From Allobosea lathyri (lineage in GTDB: Bacteria > Pseudomonadota > Alphaproteobacteria > Rhizobiales > Beijerinckiaceae), in contig NZ_FNUY01000007.1 in NCBI RefSeq assembly GCF_900108245.1, positions 124,001 to 188,000 of the forward strand: a DNA stretch of 64,000 nucleotides. Direction: 5' to 3'. Positions 52,649 through 60,965 of the stretch are shown piece by piece. Positions within the stretch are counted from its first letter, which is position 1, and every line of letters starts with the position of its first letter. A model generated the notes under the pieces. It searched no databases and had not been told where the DNA came from. It saw nothing but the letters and a program-made list of their open reading frames with translations. Both the position numbers and the translations under genes were made by a program.

Positions 52649-52655
52649 GGACTAC

Positions 52656-54203
52656 ATGGCAACCGGCTATTACATCCTGAGCGGCGTCAGCGTCGTGGCG
52701 GGCGACACGGTCTTGACCGCGACGCATCTGGCGGCGCCGGACGGCGCGGCCGAGCCCATCAACTTCGCCCAGCTGATCGGCGGCGAAGGCGCAGAAGGCA
52801 CGCCGGCAGGCTTTATCCTGATCGGCCCGGCCGGACAGACGGCTATCGCCCGCCACACCGTCGACAATCACACCGTCGCGCTCGGCGCGCCCTGGGTCGG
52901 CCCCGATATCGCGGTCGGCGCCTGCCTGCTGGTGCTCGGGATCAACGCCCTGCCGATCGGCCGTCTCGCTACGCTGATCACGCAGCTCTCGGTCTCGCGG
53001 CCTATGCTGGCGGCAAACCGCCTGATCGAGTTCGCCGGCGATCCTGAGGCGCAAGCGGCAGTGCGCGCCAACCTCGCGATCAGCGCCGCCAACACGCCCT
53101 TCACGCCCGCCGGCGGGATCTCTGCCCTCACGGTGCAAGCTGCCCTGGTCGAACTCGACGGAGAGAAGGCCAGCGCCACCGCCGTGGCCGATCAGGTTGC
53201 TATCGTCTCCGGCCAGGTCGCTGCCGTCGCCGGCCAGGTCGATACGATCGCCGGCCAGGTGGCGGCGCTTGCCGACGATGTTGACGCCGTCGCCGGTGTC
53301 GCTAACGGCGCGGCATCGGGGCTGGCCGCGCTCGGCACTGCAACGGCGGATGCCCTCGCCAAGCGCCTGCGCGTCGACGCTGTTCAGAGCTTCAGCACGC
53401 CAGAAAAGTTGCAAGGCCGGCAAAACCTCGGCGTAGGGGGCGCTGTCGATGACTTTGTTGTCGCGACCACCTTAGCGGCCGCGCGGTCGGCGCTTGGCGT
53501 GCGGGCCGCCGTTATCGGCGAAAAGATCGCCGGGCAATTCACGTCCCTTCCCGCGCTGTCTGTGTGGGCGAACGGGCAGAACCTTTCGCGCACGACTTAT
53601 GCCCTGCTATTCGCGGCGACTACTGTGGCCTGCAACACCTACACGACGAACGCGAGTGCGGCCGCGCAGATTGCCCTTGCGTCCACGCAGCTCGCGGAAG
53701 CTATCGCGGTAGGGATGCCCATAGAGGGGGCGGGCATTCAGGCCGGAACGACTGTCGCGGCCATCGTTTTCGTTTCGGGCACGACCTATAACGTCACGCT
53801 TTCGCTGACCGCCAACGCTACGCAATCAGGCGGCGCAGGGCGTGTCTTCCCGAATGGGAATGGCAACGGTTCAACCACATTTGGCGTGGCAGATTATCGC
53901 GACCGCGCTTCTGTCGGGCGAGGCAACATGGGCGGCACAGCAGCCAGCCGGTTGACGGGCGCAATATCCGGTATCGATTCGTCTCGGCTCGGCGTCGGGG
54001 GCGGCAATCAAAATCCCGCACCCCAGACTCAGATTGGTCGGTTTGGCACCCCCAATCCCGCTGGCGTCACGTGGCTCGACTTCGTCCCCGGCGACACCTC
54101 GACATACGCGGTCAGCGCGGACGCCGCGACAAATGGGACCGGCACCACCGCAAACGTTCAGCCTTCGATCATCGAAAACGTCGCGATCTACGCAGGGGTG
54201 TGA
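52656..54203 (+). CDS. Tail fibre protein with collar-like C-terminus
   Basis: A 515-residue fibre. There is a heptad coiled coil near residues 168-215 (VAIVSGQVAAVAGQVDTIAGQVAALADDVDAVAG). The C-terminal collar-type domain contains VWANGQNLSRTTYALLFA and NGNGSTTFGVADYRDRASVGRGNMGG. Fibres of this type bind the host surface. It is followed by a putative fibre-assembly gene. Confidence 0.85.
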   Translation: MATGYYILSGVSVVAGDTVLTATHLAAPDGAAEPINFAQLIGGEGAEGTPAGFILIGPAGQTAIARHTVDNHTVALGAPWVGPDIAVGACLLVLGINALPIGRLATLITQLSVSRPMLAANRLIEFAGDPEAQAAVRANLAISAANTPFTPAGGISALTVQAALVELDGEKASATAVADQVAIVSGQVAAVAGQVDTIAGQVAALADDVDAVAGVANGAASGLAALGTATADALAKRLRVDAVQSFSTPEKLQGRQNLGVGGAVDDFVVATTLAAARSALGVRAAVIGEKIAGQFTSLPALSVWANGQNLSRTTYALLFAATTVACNTYTTNASAAAQIALASTQLAEAIAVGMPIEGAGIQAGTTVAAIVFVSGTTYNVTLSLTANATQSGGAGRVFPNGNGNGSTTFGVADYRDRASVGRGNMGGTAASRLTGAISGIDSSRLGVGGGNQNPAPQTQIGRFGTPNPAGVTWLDFVPGDTSTYAVSADAATNGTGTTANVQPSIIENVAIYAGV

Positions 54204-54205
54204 CC

Positions 54206-54631
54206 ATGACAATCCAAATCAGCAAGCAGATCGCCGACGCTCTGGGCTTCGATATCGAAGCGGCCGTCGCTGAATTCCAGCAGGCACTTCGCGACCATGC
54301 CGAAAGCGAGGGTCAACCCGCTCCTGCAGCCCATCCTCTCGTTGAGCAGATTGTTGCGGCGGGTGGCGCATTCGAGATCGTCGAGGCGCCGGAGGTGCCT
54401 CTGCCGGCCCTGACGCGGCTGTCAAAGGCGACGCTCTGGCGGCGCTGCTCCGATGCGGAAGCGGAGGCGCTCGATCTGGCGCTAGCCGCAGCGCCGGTTC
54501 GCCTGCGCCGCATCTTTGAGGGTGCAGGCTACCTCGATCACTCCGACGAGAATTTCCCCGATCTTCGTGCCGGCATCGTCGCAGCACTCGGCGAGATCCG
54601 CGCCGACGAGGTACTTGCACCGGAATCGTGA
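54206..54631 (+). CDS. Hypothetical protein downstream of the tail fibre
   Basis: A 141-residue protein with an Ala/Glu-rich helical composition (IADALGFDIEAAVAEFQQALRDHAESEGQPAPAAHPLVEQIVAAGG... LTRLSKATLWRRCSDAEAEALDLALAAAPVRLRRIFEGAGYLDH). It starts 2 bases after the fibre stop. It may be a fibre-assembly chaperone by position only. Confidence 0.65.
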   Translation: MTIQISKQIADALGFDIEAAVAEFQQALRDHAESEGQPAPAAHPLVEQIVAAGGAFEIVEAPEVPLPALTRLSKATLWRRCSDAEAEALDLALAAAPVRLRRIFEGAGYLDHSDENFPDLRAGIVAALGEIRADEVLAPES

Positions 54632-54660
54632 CGCACGCCGCGCCGCTTCCGCCCGATCAC

Positions 54661-54685
54661 GCGCCGCCTTCGGGCGGCTTTTTCA
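54661..54685 (+). terminator. Terminator after the tail-fibre genes
   Basis: GCCGCC, a TTCG-type loop and GGCGGC are followed by TTTTTC. It lies between the structural genes and the endolysin, so the lysis genes depend on read-through or another promoter. Confidence 0.6.
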
Positions 54686-54701
54686 TGCCCGGAGCATCAC
54701 A

Positions 54702-55460
54702 ATGGACAAACGCGAGGCGCAGGCCGCGCTGCTTTCGCTCGGCTACGACATGGGCGAGACCGGGCCGAAGAAAGATGGTGTCGACGGTGACTGGGGCAAG
54801 ACCAGCAAGACGGTCTGCGCGATCTTCCAGCGTGGGCGCGGGCTGGCCGCCATGGGCGAACTGACGCCCGCCACGATCAAGGCGCTGCTGGCGGCCGTGG
54901 CGGCGAAGAATGATGGGGCGGGTCAGCCTGGCGCTGGGGCGCAGCTCCCTTCTGACTGGCTGCCTCCCGCGCGCATTTCTCGTGTGATCGTGCACTGGAC
55001 CGCTGGCAACCATCGAGCCTCACAACTCGACCGCAGCCACTATCATATTCTGATCGAGTACGACGCGAAGCTGATCAGAGGTATACCCTCGATCGCGATG
55101 AATGACGCGGGCGGGGTAAGCCCTGGCTACGCGGCGCACACGCTCAACTGCAATACCGGCTCGATCGGCGTTTCGCTCTGCTGCATGGCGGGCGCGATCG
55201 AGAGCCCATTCAACCCGGGCAAAGCGCCTATGACCCGCGAGCAATGGGCGGCGCTACCTCCCGTGATCGCCGCTCTCTGTCGCCGCTACGATATCCCGGT
55301 CACGCCGCGCACCGTTCTGTCACATGCCGAGGTGCAGGGCACGCTGGGGATCAAGCAGCGGCAGAAGTGGGACGTCTCAAGGTTGGCGTTCGATCCTATT
55401 GTCATTGGCGCTGCCGCCTGTGGGAGCCTCATGCGGGCTGCCGTCTCGCGGCTGCTTTGA
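54702..55460 (+). CDS. Endolysin: N-acetylmuramoyl-L-alanine amidase
   Basis: A 252-residue protein with an N-terminal peptidoglycan-binding-like helical domain (KREAQAALLSLGYDMGETGPKKDGVDGDWGKTSKTVCAIFQR). The amidase_2 domain follows: zinc-ligand His in VIVHWTAG, NCNTGSIGVSLCCMAG, and His in VLSHAEVQGTLGIKQRQKWD. It cleaves the murein peptide stem from the glycan during lysis. ATG 54702 has GGAG upstream. Confidence 0.92.
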   Translation: MDKREAQAALLSLGYDMGETGPKKDGVDGDWGKTSKTVCAIFQRGRGLAAMGELTPATIKALLAAVAAKNDGAGQPGAGAQLPSDWLPPARISRVIVHWTAGNHRASQLDRSHYHILIEYDAKLIRGIPSIAMNDAGGVSPGYAAHTLNCNTGSIGVSLCCMAGAIESPFNPGKAPMTREQWAALPPVIAALCRRYDIPVTPRTVLSHAEVQGTLGIKQRQKWDVSRLAFDPIVIGAAACGSLMRAAVSRLL

Positions 55461-55565
55461 GGAACCACCAGATTTCCGCATAGCTTTTCGCCGTTTAGCG
55501 GTCTTCAACTCGAGCAGCTTCTTTAGCTTGTCTCGCAGCTCCTTAAGTCGCGGGCTTGTGTTCAT
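55377..55565 (-). CDS. Small basic antisense protein
   Basis: A 62-residue Lys/Arg-rich frame (NTSPRLKELRDKLKKLLELKTAKRRKAMRKSGGSSKQ) on the minus strand. Its 3' end overlaps the endolysin gene by 84 bases. It begins inside the stop of the small membrane-protein frame at 55562 (ATGA), which suggests a coupled pair. It could be a chance frame. Confidence 0.4.
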   Translation of the reverse strand: MNTSPRLKELRDKLKKLLELKTAKRRKAMRKSGGSSKQPRDGSPHEAPTGGSANDNRIERQP

Positions 55566-55708
55566 CTGGGCATCCCTTCCAATAGCCGCAATGCCATCAT
55601 CGCTACGAAGGCAATCAGACCTAGTTGAAAAGATAGACCAGCCAATACTGTGAACAACGGCTGACGCGCTTTGGCGCTTCTGTCCCAGAATTGCTCGGTC
55701 TGTTTCAA
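55562..55708 (-). CDS. Small antisense membrane protein
   Basis: From a TTG at 55708, 48 residues with one membrane segment (FTVLAGLSFQLGLIAFVAMMALRLL). It is coupled by ATGA overlap to the basic protein at 55377. The start is uncertain, as the frame is open further upstream. The pair lies in the lysis region on the wrong strand. Confidence 0.35.
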   Translation of the reverse strand: MKQTEQFWDRSAKARQPLFTVLAGLSFQLGLIAFVAMMALRLLEGMPR

Positions 55709-55823
55709 CTTGAAACGCCTTCTTGGGTTCAGCCTACAGCTCTTCAAGAAGCGCGCCGAAACCCCGCAGCGGCCGGGCCTGCCGCAATCTTTGCGCTTTC
55801 TGCAAACAACTCGGAGCACCACT

Positions 55824-56207
55824 ATGAAAAACGTCCTCGCGGCGCTTGCTGTCGCTTGCGCCTTGGCCGCCTCCGCCTGCGTCCCGAAGGATGGCGGCGG
55901 CCCACTCGGCTCGACCAGCGCCGGATATCATCAGATTGCCGTCGGCGTCGGGACGGTGATCGGAAAGACGAAGGCTGATGAGAAGGTCGCCAAGGCCTCC
56001 GAACAGCTGACGAAATACTGCGGCGCGCTGCAGGCCGTTGCGCTCGGGGCCACGCTCTTCGCGCCCGAGAAGCAGCGCAATATCGCGGCGATGGCTGCAG
56101 CGGCCGTCAACACGGTCTGCGCCAATCCGCCGGCCGATGTCGCCGCAGCGCTGACGATCGTCGCCGATTCCTACGCTGCGGTCCTCGAGGCCCGCGACGG
56201 CGTCTGA
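55824..56207 (+). CDS. Phage lipoprotein
   Basis: A 127-residue protein with a lipoprotein signal peptide (MKNVLAALAVACALAASAC, lipobox LAASAC) and a helical mature part rich in Ala (VIGKTKADEKVAKASEQLTKYCGALQAVALGATLFAPEKQRNIAAMAAAAVNTVCA). In the lysis region such a protein may be spanin-like, but no inner-membrane partner is evident. ATG 55824 was chosen by the signal peptide. Confidence 0.7.
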   Translation: MKNVLAALAVACALAASACVPKDGGGPLGSTSAGYHQIAVGVGTVIGKTKADEKVAKASEQLTKYCGALQAVALGATLFAPEKQRNIAAMAAAAVNTVCANPPADVAAALTIVADSYAAVLEARDGV

Positions 56208-56230
56208 TCGCCTTCATCAGCAACATCACC

Positions 56231-56494
56231 ATGGAGATAAGCATGTTCAGCAGCGTTCAGTTCTGGAGCTTCGTGCGCCAGATCCTCCTGACCCTCGGAG
56301 GCAGCCTTGTGACGAAAGGCTACATCGATGGTGGCACGCTTGAGGCGGTTGTGGGGGCGATCGTCACGCTCGCGACTGCCGGCTATGGCCTCTGGGTGCG
56401 CCGCAAGGCCGGGCTCGTCGCAGCGGTCGACGCGATGCCGGACAAGACGGTGATCTCGATGCCGTCTGCCGATCCGATCGTATCGGCGAGGTAA
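56231..56494 (+). CDS. Holin-like protein (Pam3 gp28 type)
   Basis: An 87-residue protein: SVQFWSFVRQILLTLGGSLVTKGYIDGGTLEAVVGAIVTLATAGYGLWVRRK has two membrane segments and matches the Pam3-gp28-like holin pattern. It would release the endolysin. The start is ATG 56231 or ATG 56243. Confidence 0.75.
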   Translation: MEISMFSSVQFWSFVRQILLTLGGSLVTKGYIDGGTLEAVVGAIVTLATAGYGLWVRRKAGLVAAVDAMPDKTVISMPSADPIVSAR

Positions 56495-56502
56495 GCACGT
56501 CG

Positions 56503-56871
56503 ATGGCCGATCTGCCTCCGCCTGACTTCCTGCATCAGCTCGTCGGTGTGAAGGTCGTGAATGTGGTCTCCGGCGTCGCCGGCGGGCTCGTGCGCGGCCT
56601 GATCGCCAAGGGCTTCTCCTGGCCGCAACGCCTCAGCTCCGCCATGGTTGGTGGGCTCACTGCCGGCTATGCAACGCCGGCCGCCATGCCCATCATTCGG
56701 AAATGGCTCGATCTCTGGTCCTATCCGACCGGCGACATCGAGGGTTCGGTCGGCTTCGCTCTGGGGCTCGTCGGCATGACGATCTGCGATGCGCTGATCC
56801 GCTGGGCGCGGCGCTGGCGCGACGGAGCGCCCCCTTTCACGCCGCCCCGATCGGGCGCCTCGTCGCCCTGA
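56503..56871 (+). CDS. Putative second holin / lysis membrane protein
   Basis: A 122-residue protein with about three hydrophobic segments (VVNVVSGVAGGLVRGLIAKGF, LSSAMVGGLTAGYATPAAMPII, VGFALGLVGMTICDALI) and a basic C-terminus. It lies 9 bases after the holin gene. Its place suggests a second holin or antiholin, but no family is certain. Confidence 0.65.
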   Translation: MADLPPPDFLHQLVGVKVVNVVSGVAGGLVRGLIAKGFSWPQRLSSAMVGGLTAGYATPAAMPIIRKWLDLWSYPTGDIEGSVGFALGLVGMTICDALIRWARRWRDGAPPFTPPRSGASSP

Positions 56872-56943
56872 CCCCATTGCCGGGCTGAGCCCAGCTCAAC
56901 CGGCGATCGACTGGCCGCCGCAAGCGGCCTCCTCCCTAAACTT

Positions 56944-56980
56944 GGCTCGGCTCCGCTTCACTGCGGGCCGGGCCTTTTTT
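56944..56980 (+). terminator. Late-operon terminator
   Basis: GGCTCGGCTC pairs with GGGCCGGGCC through G-T pairs in a 10-bp stem, followed by TTTTTT. It ends the phage late operon before the accessory genes. Confidence 0.75.
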
Positions 56981-57102
56981 CGCTTGGGTTGACTTAATTG
57001 GCTTCTCCGGATGACGCTATTTGTTCCCCTGTCCGCGGTCTCTACGCAGAATGGGTCATTGGCCCACGGGAGCTTGCGCGTGTGGCCTCACGGAGGTTGT
57101 CG

Positions 57103-58185
57103 ATGGCATTGCAGCCAGGTGCAAATTACCCCGGCGGCTCTAAGGAGCGTGTGCGCCGTGCTGGCGATGCAGTTCGTGCCGGCACGCCGACCGATGAGGA
57201 TTTGGCTGTGATCGACCTCTGGCGTTCATCCCATCGCCCGGTTCTAAATACCTTTCAATCCATTCTGCGGAATCGAACACGTGGAAAGAAAATTCTAGTT
57301 GCCCAGAGGCACAAGCGTAGAGCGACGATTTTCGATAAGCTGACGCGATTCCCTAAAATGCAGCTATCTCGCATGGATGATATCGCGGGCTGCAGATTGA
57401 TATTTGAGAGCGTCCAAGATCTAACCGCTTTCCGCCATGATTTTCACAAGGCTAACTTTAATCATCGACGACGGAATGCGGACGATAAGTATAATTATAT
57501 CTTACATCCAAACCCAGAGACAGGATATCGTGGAATACACGATGTTTACGAATACGATGTCAGGAGTCAATACGCGGATATGTACCGCGGACTATTGATC
57601 GAAATTCAGTATAGGACCCGCATTCAGCACGCATGGGCTACATGCGTTGAGCTGATCGGGTTCATCACGGAAAATCAGCCGAAATTTAAAAAAGGCGATA
57701 AGCGGTTCCAGCACATACTACTGCTGTCTTCTGAAATATTGGCTCGCTGTTTCGAATCGTCTAAATCATCGCTTCCCGATATTGCTGACGCGGACTTGAT
57801 TAAGGAATTCGTTGCTCTTGATAACGAAATTGGCTTCATAAATTTATTGAGGGGACTGAATGCAACTAGCGCTGAAGTGTCAAAGAATAAGAATATGATC
57901 CTTATTTTTTCGACTGATGGCTCGCTTGACGTCCACTCGTATCGCGATGCTCCAGACGCTCTGAGGGCGCTTTTCAAATTGGAGCAGGAATCTTCCGGCA
58001 AGGATATTGTGCTAGTTCGCGCTGATACGGCGGATGAGGTAAGGGTTGCTTTTAAGAATTACTTTTCGGACGCGCACGAATTTCTCGAACTGATCGATCG
58101 AGGGTGCGAAAAACTTGCCGGTATAAAATTCGGCATTACTCGAGGTCCCCGGCGACCTAAAGTTCCGTTCCGGGGAGCGCGGTAG
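57103..58185 (+). CDS. RelA/SpoT-domain protein (putative nucleotide pyrophosphokinase)
   Basis: A 360-residue protein. The RelA/SpoT synthetase-like domain spans about residues 45-190: QRHKRRATIFDKLTRFPKMQLSRMDDIAGCRLIFE, GYRGIHDVYEYD and LLIEIQYRTRIQHAWATCVEL carry the conserved Arg/Lys, Asp, Tyr/Gly/His and Glu-Gln-Arg positions. The C-terminal 170 residues are unassigned. The coding sequence is visibly AT-richer than its neighbours and lies behind the late terminator, with TTGACT upstream and GGAGG before ATG 57103. It is probably a defence or growth-arrest cargo gene. Confidence 0.85.
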   Translation: MALQPGANYPGGSKERVRRAGDAVRAGTPTDEDLAVIDLWRSSHRPVLNTFQSILRNRTRGKKILVAQRHKRRATIFDKLTRFPKMQLSRMDDIAGCRLIFESVQDLTAFRHDFHKANFNHRRRNADDKYNYILHPNPETGYRGIHDVYEYDVRSQYADMYRGLLIEIQYRTRIQHAWATCVELIGFITENQPKFKKGDKRFQHILLLSSEILARCFESSKSSLPDIADADLIKEFVALDNEIGFINLLRGLNATSAEVSKNKNMILIFSTDGSLDVHSYRDAPDALRALFKLEQESSGKDIVLVRADTADEVRVAFKNYFSDAHEFLELIDRGCEKLAGIKFGITRGPRRPKVPFRGAR

Positions 58186-58234
58186 CTATTAGGCTCCGAC
58201 TCGGCAGATGTCTGTCTTCGCCCGCAAGAGTCCT

Positions 58235-58504
58235 TCACTTCCGCTGTCGGATCTCGCTAAGCCGCTGGATCTCTGAGCGCAGGAACGCAACCGCCGCCTC
58301 GCCGCGCACGCCCTTGATTCCACGGTCCTCGCGATCGGTCGTCCCTGCTACGCCATCCAGAAAGACATTGCGCTTCGCCAGCGGCATCGCCAGCAGGAAG
58401 GCGACCTCGCACTCGTGCCGCCACTCTTCGGAATGGGTCGAGATCATCTCGCCGGTGAATTCGGACCGGACGAGCGGGTGGTTTGCGAAGTCGCGGGCGG
58501 GCAC
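58235..58504 (-). CDS. Hypothetical phage protein (DUF7696-like)
   Basis: An 89-residue protein (PARDFANHPLVRSEFTGEMISTHSEEWRHECEVAFLLAMPLAKRNVFLDGVAGTTDREDRGIKGVRGEAAVAFLRSEIQRL). I recall similar short proteins in other alphaproteobacterial prophages, without known function. It is on the minus strand, convergent with the RelA/SpoT-domain gene. Confidence 0.6.
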   Translation of the reverse strand: MPARDFANHPLVRSEFTGEMISTHSEEWRHECEVAFLLAMPLAKRNVFLDGVAGTTDREDRGIKGVRGEAAVAFLRSEIQRLSEIRQRK

Positions 58505-58526
58505 AGGGAATCTCCTTGCCGCCTGT

Positions 58527-58610
58527 CTAGGCCGTCAACGCGAGTACAGTCACGATCGTGGTGATCGATCCGGCAACGCATGCGGTCCATATCCACCAGA
58601 AAATCTTCAT
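58527..58610 (-). CDS. Putative 27-residue membrane peptide
   Basis: The frame M-K-I-F-W-W-I-W-T-A-C-V-A-G-S-I-T-T-I-V-T-V-L-A-L-T-A is one membrane helix with AGGTG upstream of its ATG. It lies between two small minus-strand genes, 8 bases after the stop of the gene at 58619. Function is unknown, and it could be a chance frame. Confidence 0.4.
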   Translation of the reverse strand: MKIFWWIWTACVAGSITTIVTVLALTA

Positions 58611-58618
58611 GGCAGCAC

Positions 58619-58882
58619 CTAGGCTTCGGCGTCGGGCTCATCGCAGCGGCTGATGATCTTTCCTGTCGAAACGATTTCGAACTCGCAGCCGTCGATGTAT
58701 TTGACGGGTGAACCGTCTTCGAGCGTGTAACTTGTGACGTCGAGGCCCCGGAACATCTGCCAGACGATGACGCAATAAATGTTGCCGTCGCTGTCTTCGC
58801 AACGCTCCCGGTAGAGTTCTCTTTTGCGACCGCGTACCGGGCGAGACGCCGGTTGAACGTGTTCGACGCGTTCTGCTCTCAT
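58619..58882 (-). CDS. Hypothetical protein
   Basis: An 87-residue protein (RKRELYRERCEDSDGNIYCVIVWQMFRGLDVTSYTLEDGSPVKYIDGCEFEIVSTGKIISR) with a beta-rich pattern and no recognised domain. It may start a short minus-strand unit with the genes at 58527 and 58235. Confidence 0.6.
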   Translation of the reverse strand: MRAERVEHVQPASRPVRGRKRELYRERCEDSDGNIYCVIVWQMFRGLDVTSYTLEDGSPVKYIDGCEFEIVSTGKIISRCDEPDAEA

Positions 58883-58968
58883 GGGACACCTACGCCACCA
58901 AACTCTCCATTCTCAACCGTCCGTCATCGCGTCGGTTCCGAGGCTGGAACGAATCTTATGCATCCTAG

Positions 58969-60039
58969 TTGGCGACTCGGTTGTGTGGAGTTTCGTTGGT
59001 GTGCGCGCGTAGAGTTCTTCGGTCCGGCCCTGTTGCCGAGATCGCCAGAAGCCCACTTCCGAAGCGACGCGATGCTCGCCAGCGCGCACTTGCGCTCGAT
59101 CCCATGCCGGACCGTGTCGAGCCTTGCCTGGCGCTGCTGGCATCCAAGCCACCGACCGGTGACGACTGGGCCTATGAGGTGAAATGGGACGGCTATCGGC
59201 TTGCTGTTCATGTCGAGCCCGGGCGGAGGGTCCGGATTTTGACGAGGGGTGGTTTTGACTGGACGCTTCGGTTCCCGACGATCGCTCATGATATCCGCGA
59301 ACTGGGCGTCGACAGTGCCATCGTCGACGGCGAGGCCGTGGTCCTCGACGAACGTGGCGCTTCTGATTTCAGTGCGCTGCAGCAGGCCCTCGGCGGGCGC
59401 GGCGGCAAGCGCTCTGCCGCAGGCGCTCTGCTATATGCCTTCGATCTGCTGTACCTCGATGGCCGCGATCTCCGGGCGCTTCCCCTGTCCGAACGGCGGC
59501 GCATGCTGATCGACTTGATCGGCAAACAGCACAGCTCCATCCGCCTCAGCGAGGAGGTCGATGCCGACGGCGCCCCGTTCCTGAAGCTCGCCTGCGAGAT
59601 GGGCCTCGAGGGGATCATCGCCAAGCGGCTCGACGCGCCCTATCGCTCTGGCCGGGGCGGCGAATGGCTCAAGATCAAATGCATCCAGTCCGAGACCTTC
59701 CTGATTGTCGGCTGGGAGGCCTCGGCGGGGGCGCTGGGCGGGATCGGACGTCTCCTGCTGGCCGCGCGGCGAGGCAAGGATCTGGTCTATGTCGGCGGCG
59801 TCGGGACGGGCTTTACCGTGAAGACGGCGACGGAGCTGCGCCGGCGGCTGATGAGCATAATGATCGAGAAACCTGCGGTCACTGGCGCCGCCAAGAAGGG
59901 CAGGCGCTGGGTCGAGCCGACCATCAAAGCCGAGATCGCCTTTCGCGCCTGGACGAACGATGGAAAGCTGCGCCATGCGTCATTCAAGGGCGTTCGAGAT
60001 GATGCCGACGCCGGCGAGATCTATCAGCTCGAAGGTTAG
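58969..60039 (+). CDS. ATP-dependent DNA ligase (LigD-type ligase domain)
   Basis: A 356-residue protein. Motif I is EVKWDGYRLAVHV, with the adenylated Lys near residue 72. It continues with IVDGEAVVLDERG, LLYAFDLLYLDGRDL and GLEGIIAKRLDAPYRSGRGGEWLKIKC, and an OB-fold C-terminus (LVYVGGVGTGF...IAFRAWTNDGKLRHASFKGVR). It corresponds to the ligase part of LigD used in non-homologous end joining, without polymerase or nuclease domains. The first 45 residues are weakly supported; an internal ATG at 59104 is possible. Ku is not in the window. Confidence 0.9.
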   Translation: MATRLCGVSLVCARRVLRSGPVAEIARSPLPKRRDARQRALALDPMPDRVEPCLALLASKPPTGDDWAYEVKWDGYRLAVHVEPGRRVRILTRGGFDWTLRFPTIAHDIRELGVDSAIVDGEAVVLDERGASDFSALQQALGGRGGKRSAAGALLYAFDLLYLDGRDLRALPLSERRRMLIDLIGKQHSSIRLSEEVDADGAPFLKLACEMGLEGIIAKRLDAPYRSGRGGEWLKIKCIQSETFLIVGWEASAGALGGIGRLLLAARRGKDLVYVGGVGTGFTVKTATELRRRLMSIMIEKPAVTGAAKKGRRWVEPTIKAEIAFRAWTNDGKLRHASFKGVRDDADAGEIYQLEG

Positions 60040-60163
60040 GCCTGCGCTGCTCGATTATTCGGCGCAACGCGGCCGATCACGGCCAGATGTCGGTCCGTTG
60101 GTGATTTCTCGATCCGATCGTGTTCGATGTCGGTTTCGATTTCAGGCAGGGCGCGCGCGAGTG

Positions 60164-60592
60164 CTACAGCGGCAGATCCATTTGCGGTAGCTCGTTGGCG
60201 CATTCAAGCAATCGTGCCGCGTAGCGTCGAGCCTGGCGGGCATCGACGACATACGATGTCATGTCCTCGGGCGTTCCCGCGTCTGGTGTTCCGGTCAGTT
60301 GAAAAAGCACGATCTCGTTAATCAGATCGGGGCCGGCGCGGAAGTCCGTCACGACAATCGGCTGCTTGATGAATTCCGCTTCGACATTTTCTCCGGTGCC
60401 TGCAGCACGGGCGCGGCGATACGATTCCGCCAACATGAGCTGTACGGCCTGCTTGACCATGTCGAGCGTGGCCAGGTCGAAGATGAGCTTGCGGTGGCGG
60501 CCATCTTCCAGCTCGAGAACGAGCACACTCTTGAGGCCGTCATCAGTCTCGCCACCCGCAACGACTCTCTTGATATTTAGAATGCCGGACAT
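60164..60592 (-). CDS. Hypothetical protein
   Basis: A 142-residue protein (SGILNIKRVVAGGETDDGLKSVLVLELEDGRHRKLIFDLATLDMVKQAVQLMLAESYRRARAAG... IVVTDFRAGPDLINEIVLFQLTGTPDAGTPEDMTSYVVDARQARRYAARLLECANELPQ). A soluble alpha/beta composition, with no recognised domain. ATG 60592 fits best. It pairs with the gene at 60653 on the same strand. Confidence 0.65.
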   Translation of the reverse strand: MSGILNIKRVVAGGETDDGLKSVLVLELEDGRHRKLIFDLATLDMVKQAVQLMLAESYRRARAAGTGENVEAEFIKQPIVVTDFRAGPDLINEIVLFQLTGTPDAGTPEDMTSYVVDARQARRYAARLLECANELPQMDLPL

Positions 60593-60652
60593 CGTTTCGC
60601 TCCTCTGACTTCTGCTCCGGAAGATGCGGTGGGAAAGGCCGACTGCCAATGA

Positions 60653-60907
60653 TCAGAGCGCGCGGATCTGTTCCTCGAACTCCTCCGGAATGGCGCCGTG
60701 CCGAGCGAGCACCTCAAGCGCGCTGACCTCGCCAGTCTCGTCGTCCGCCGTGACATGAATGACCGCGACGCCTTCGGCAGTGCGCCCCAGCCGCTCGCCA
60801 TCGCTCAGCGCGTGGTGCTTCGTTCTAGCCGGCACGCGCTGGCCCGGCACCAGCCGCTTGCGATGGGTCTTGAAGGGCTGGAGGAAGAACGTCTCGACGT
60901 TCGCCAT
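60653..60907 (-). CDS. Hypothetical protein
   Basis: An 84-residue protein (ANVETFFLQPFKTHRKRLVPGQRVPARTKHHALSDGERLGRTAEGVAVIHVTADDETGEVSALEVLARHGAIPEEFEEQIRAL). It is divergent from the gene at 60966. No domain is recognised. Confidence 0.65.
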   Translation of the reverse strand: MANVETFFLQPFKTHRKRLVPGQRVPARTKHHALSDGERLGRTAEGVAVIHVTADDETGEVSALEVLARHGAIPEEFEEQIRAL

Positions 60908-60965
60908 GGCTTGACTCCGGAACCAGTTTGTTCTGATTTCGTTCTCATAGCCGAGGGCGCGGACC

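Noticed and set aside
41679-54203. The tail module as a gene transfer agent cluster
   Set aside because: The tail gene order resembles GTA clusters, but a serine integrase at a tRNA, an S24-type repressor with operators, replication genes and dedicated tail fibres show it to be prophage-derived; head genes needed for a GTA are also missing.
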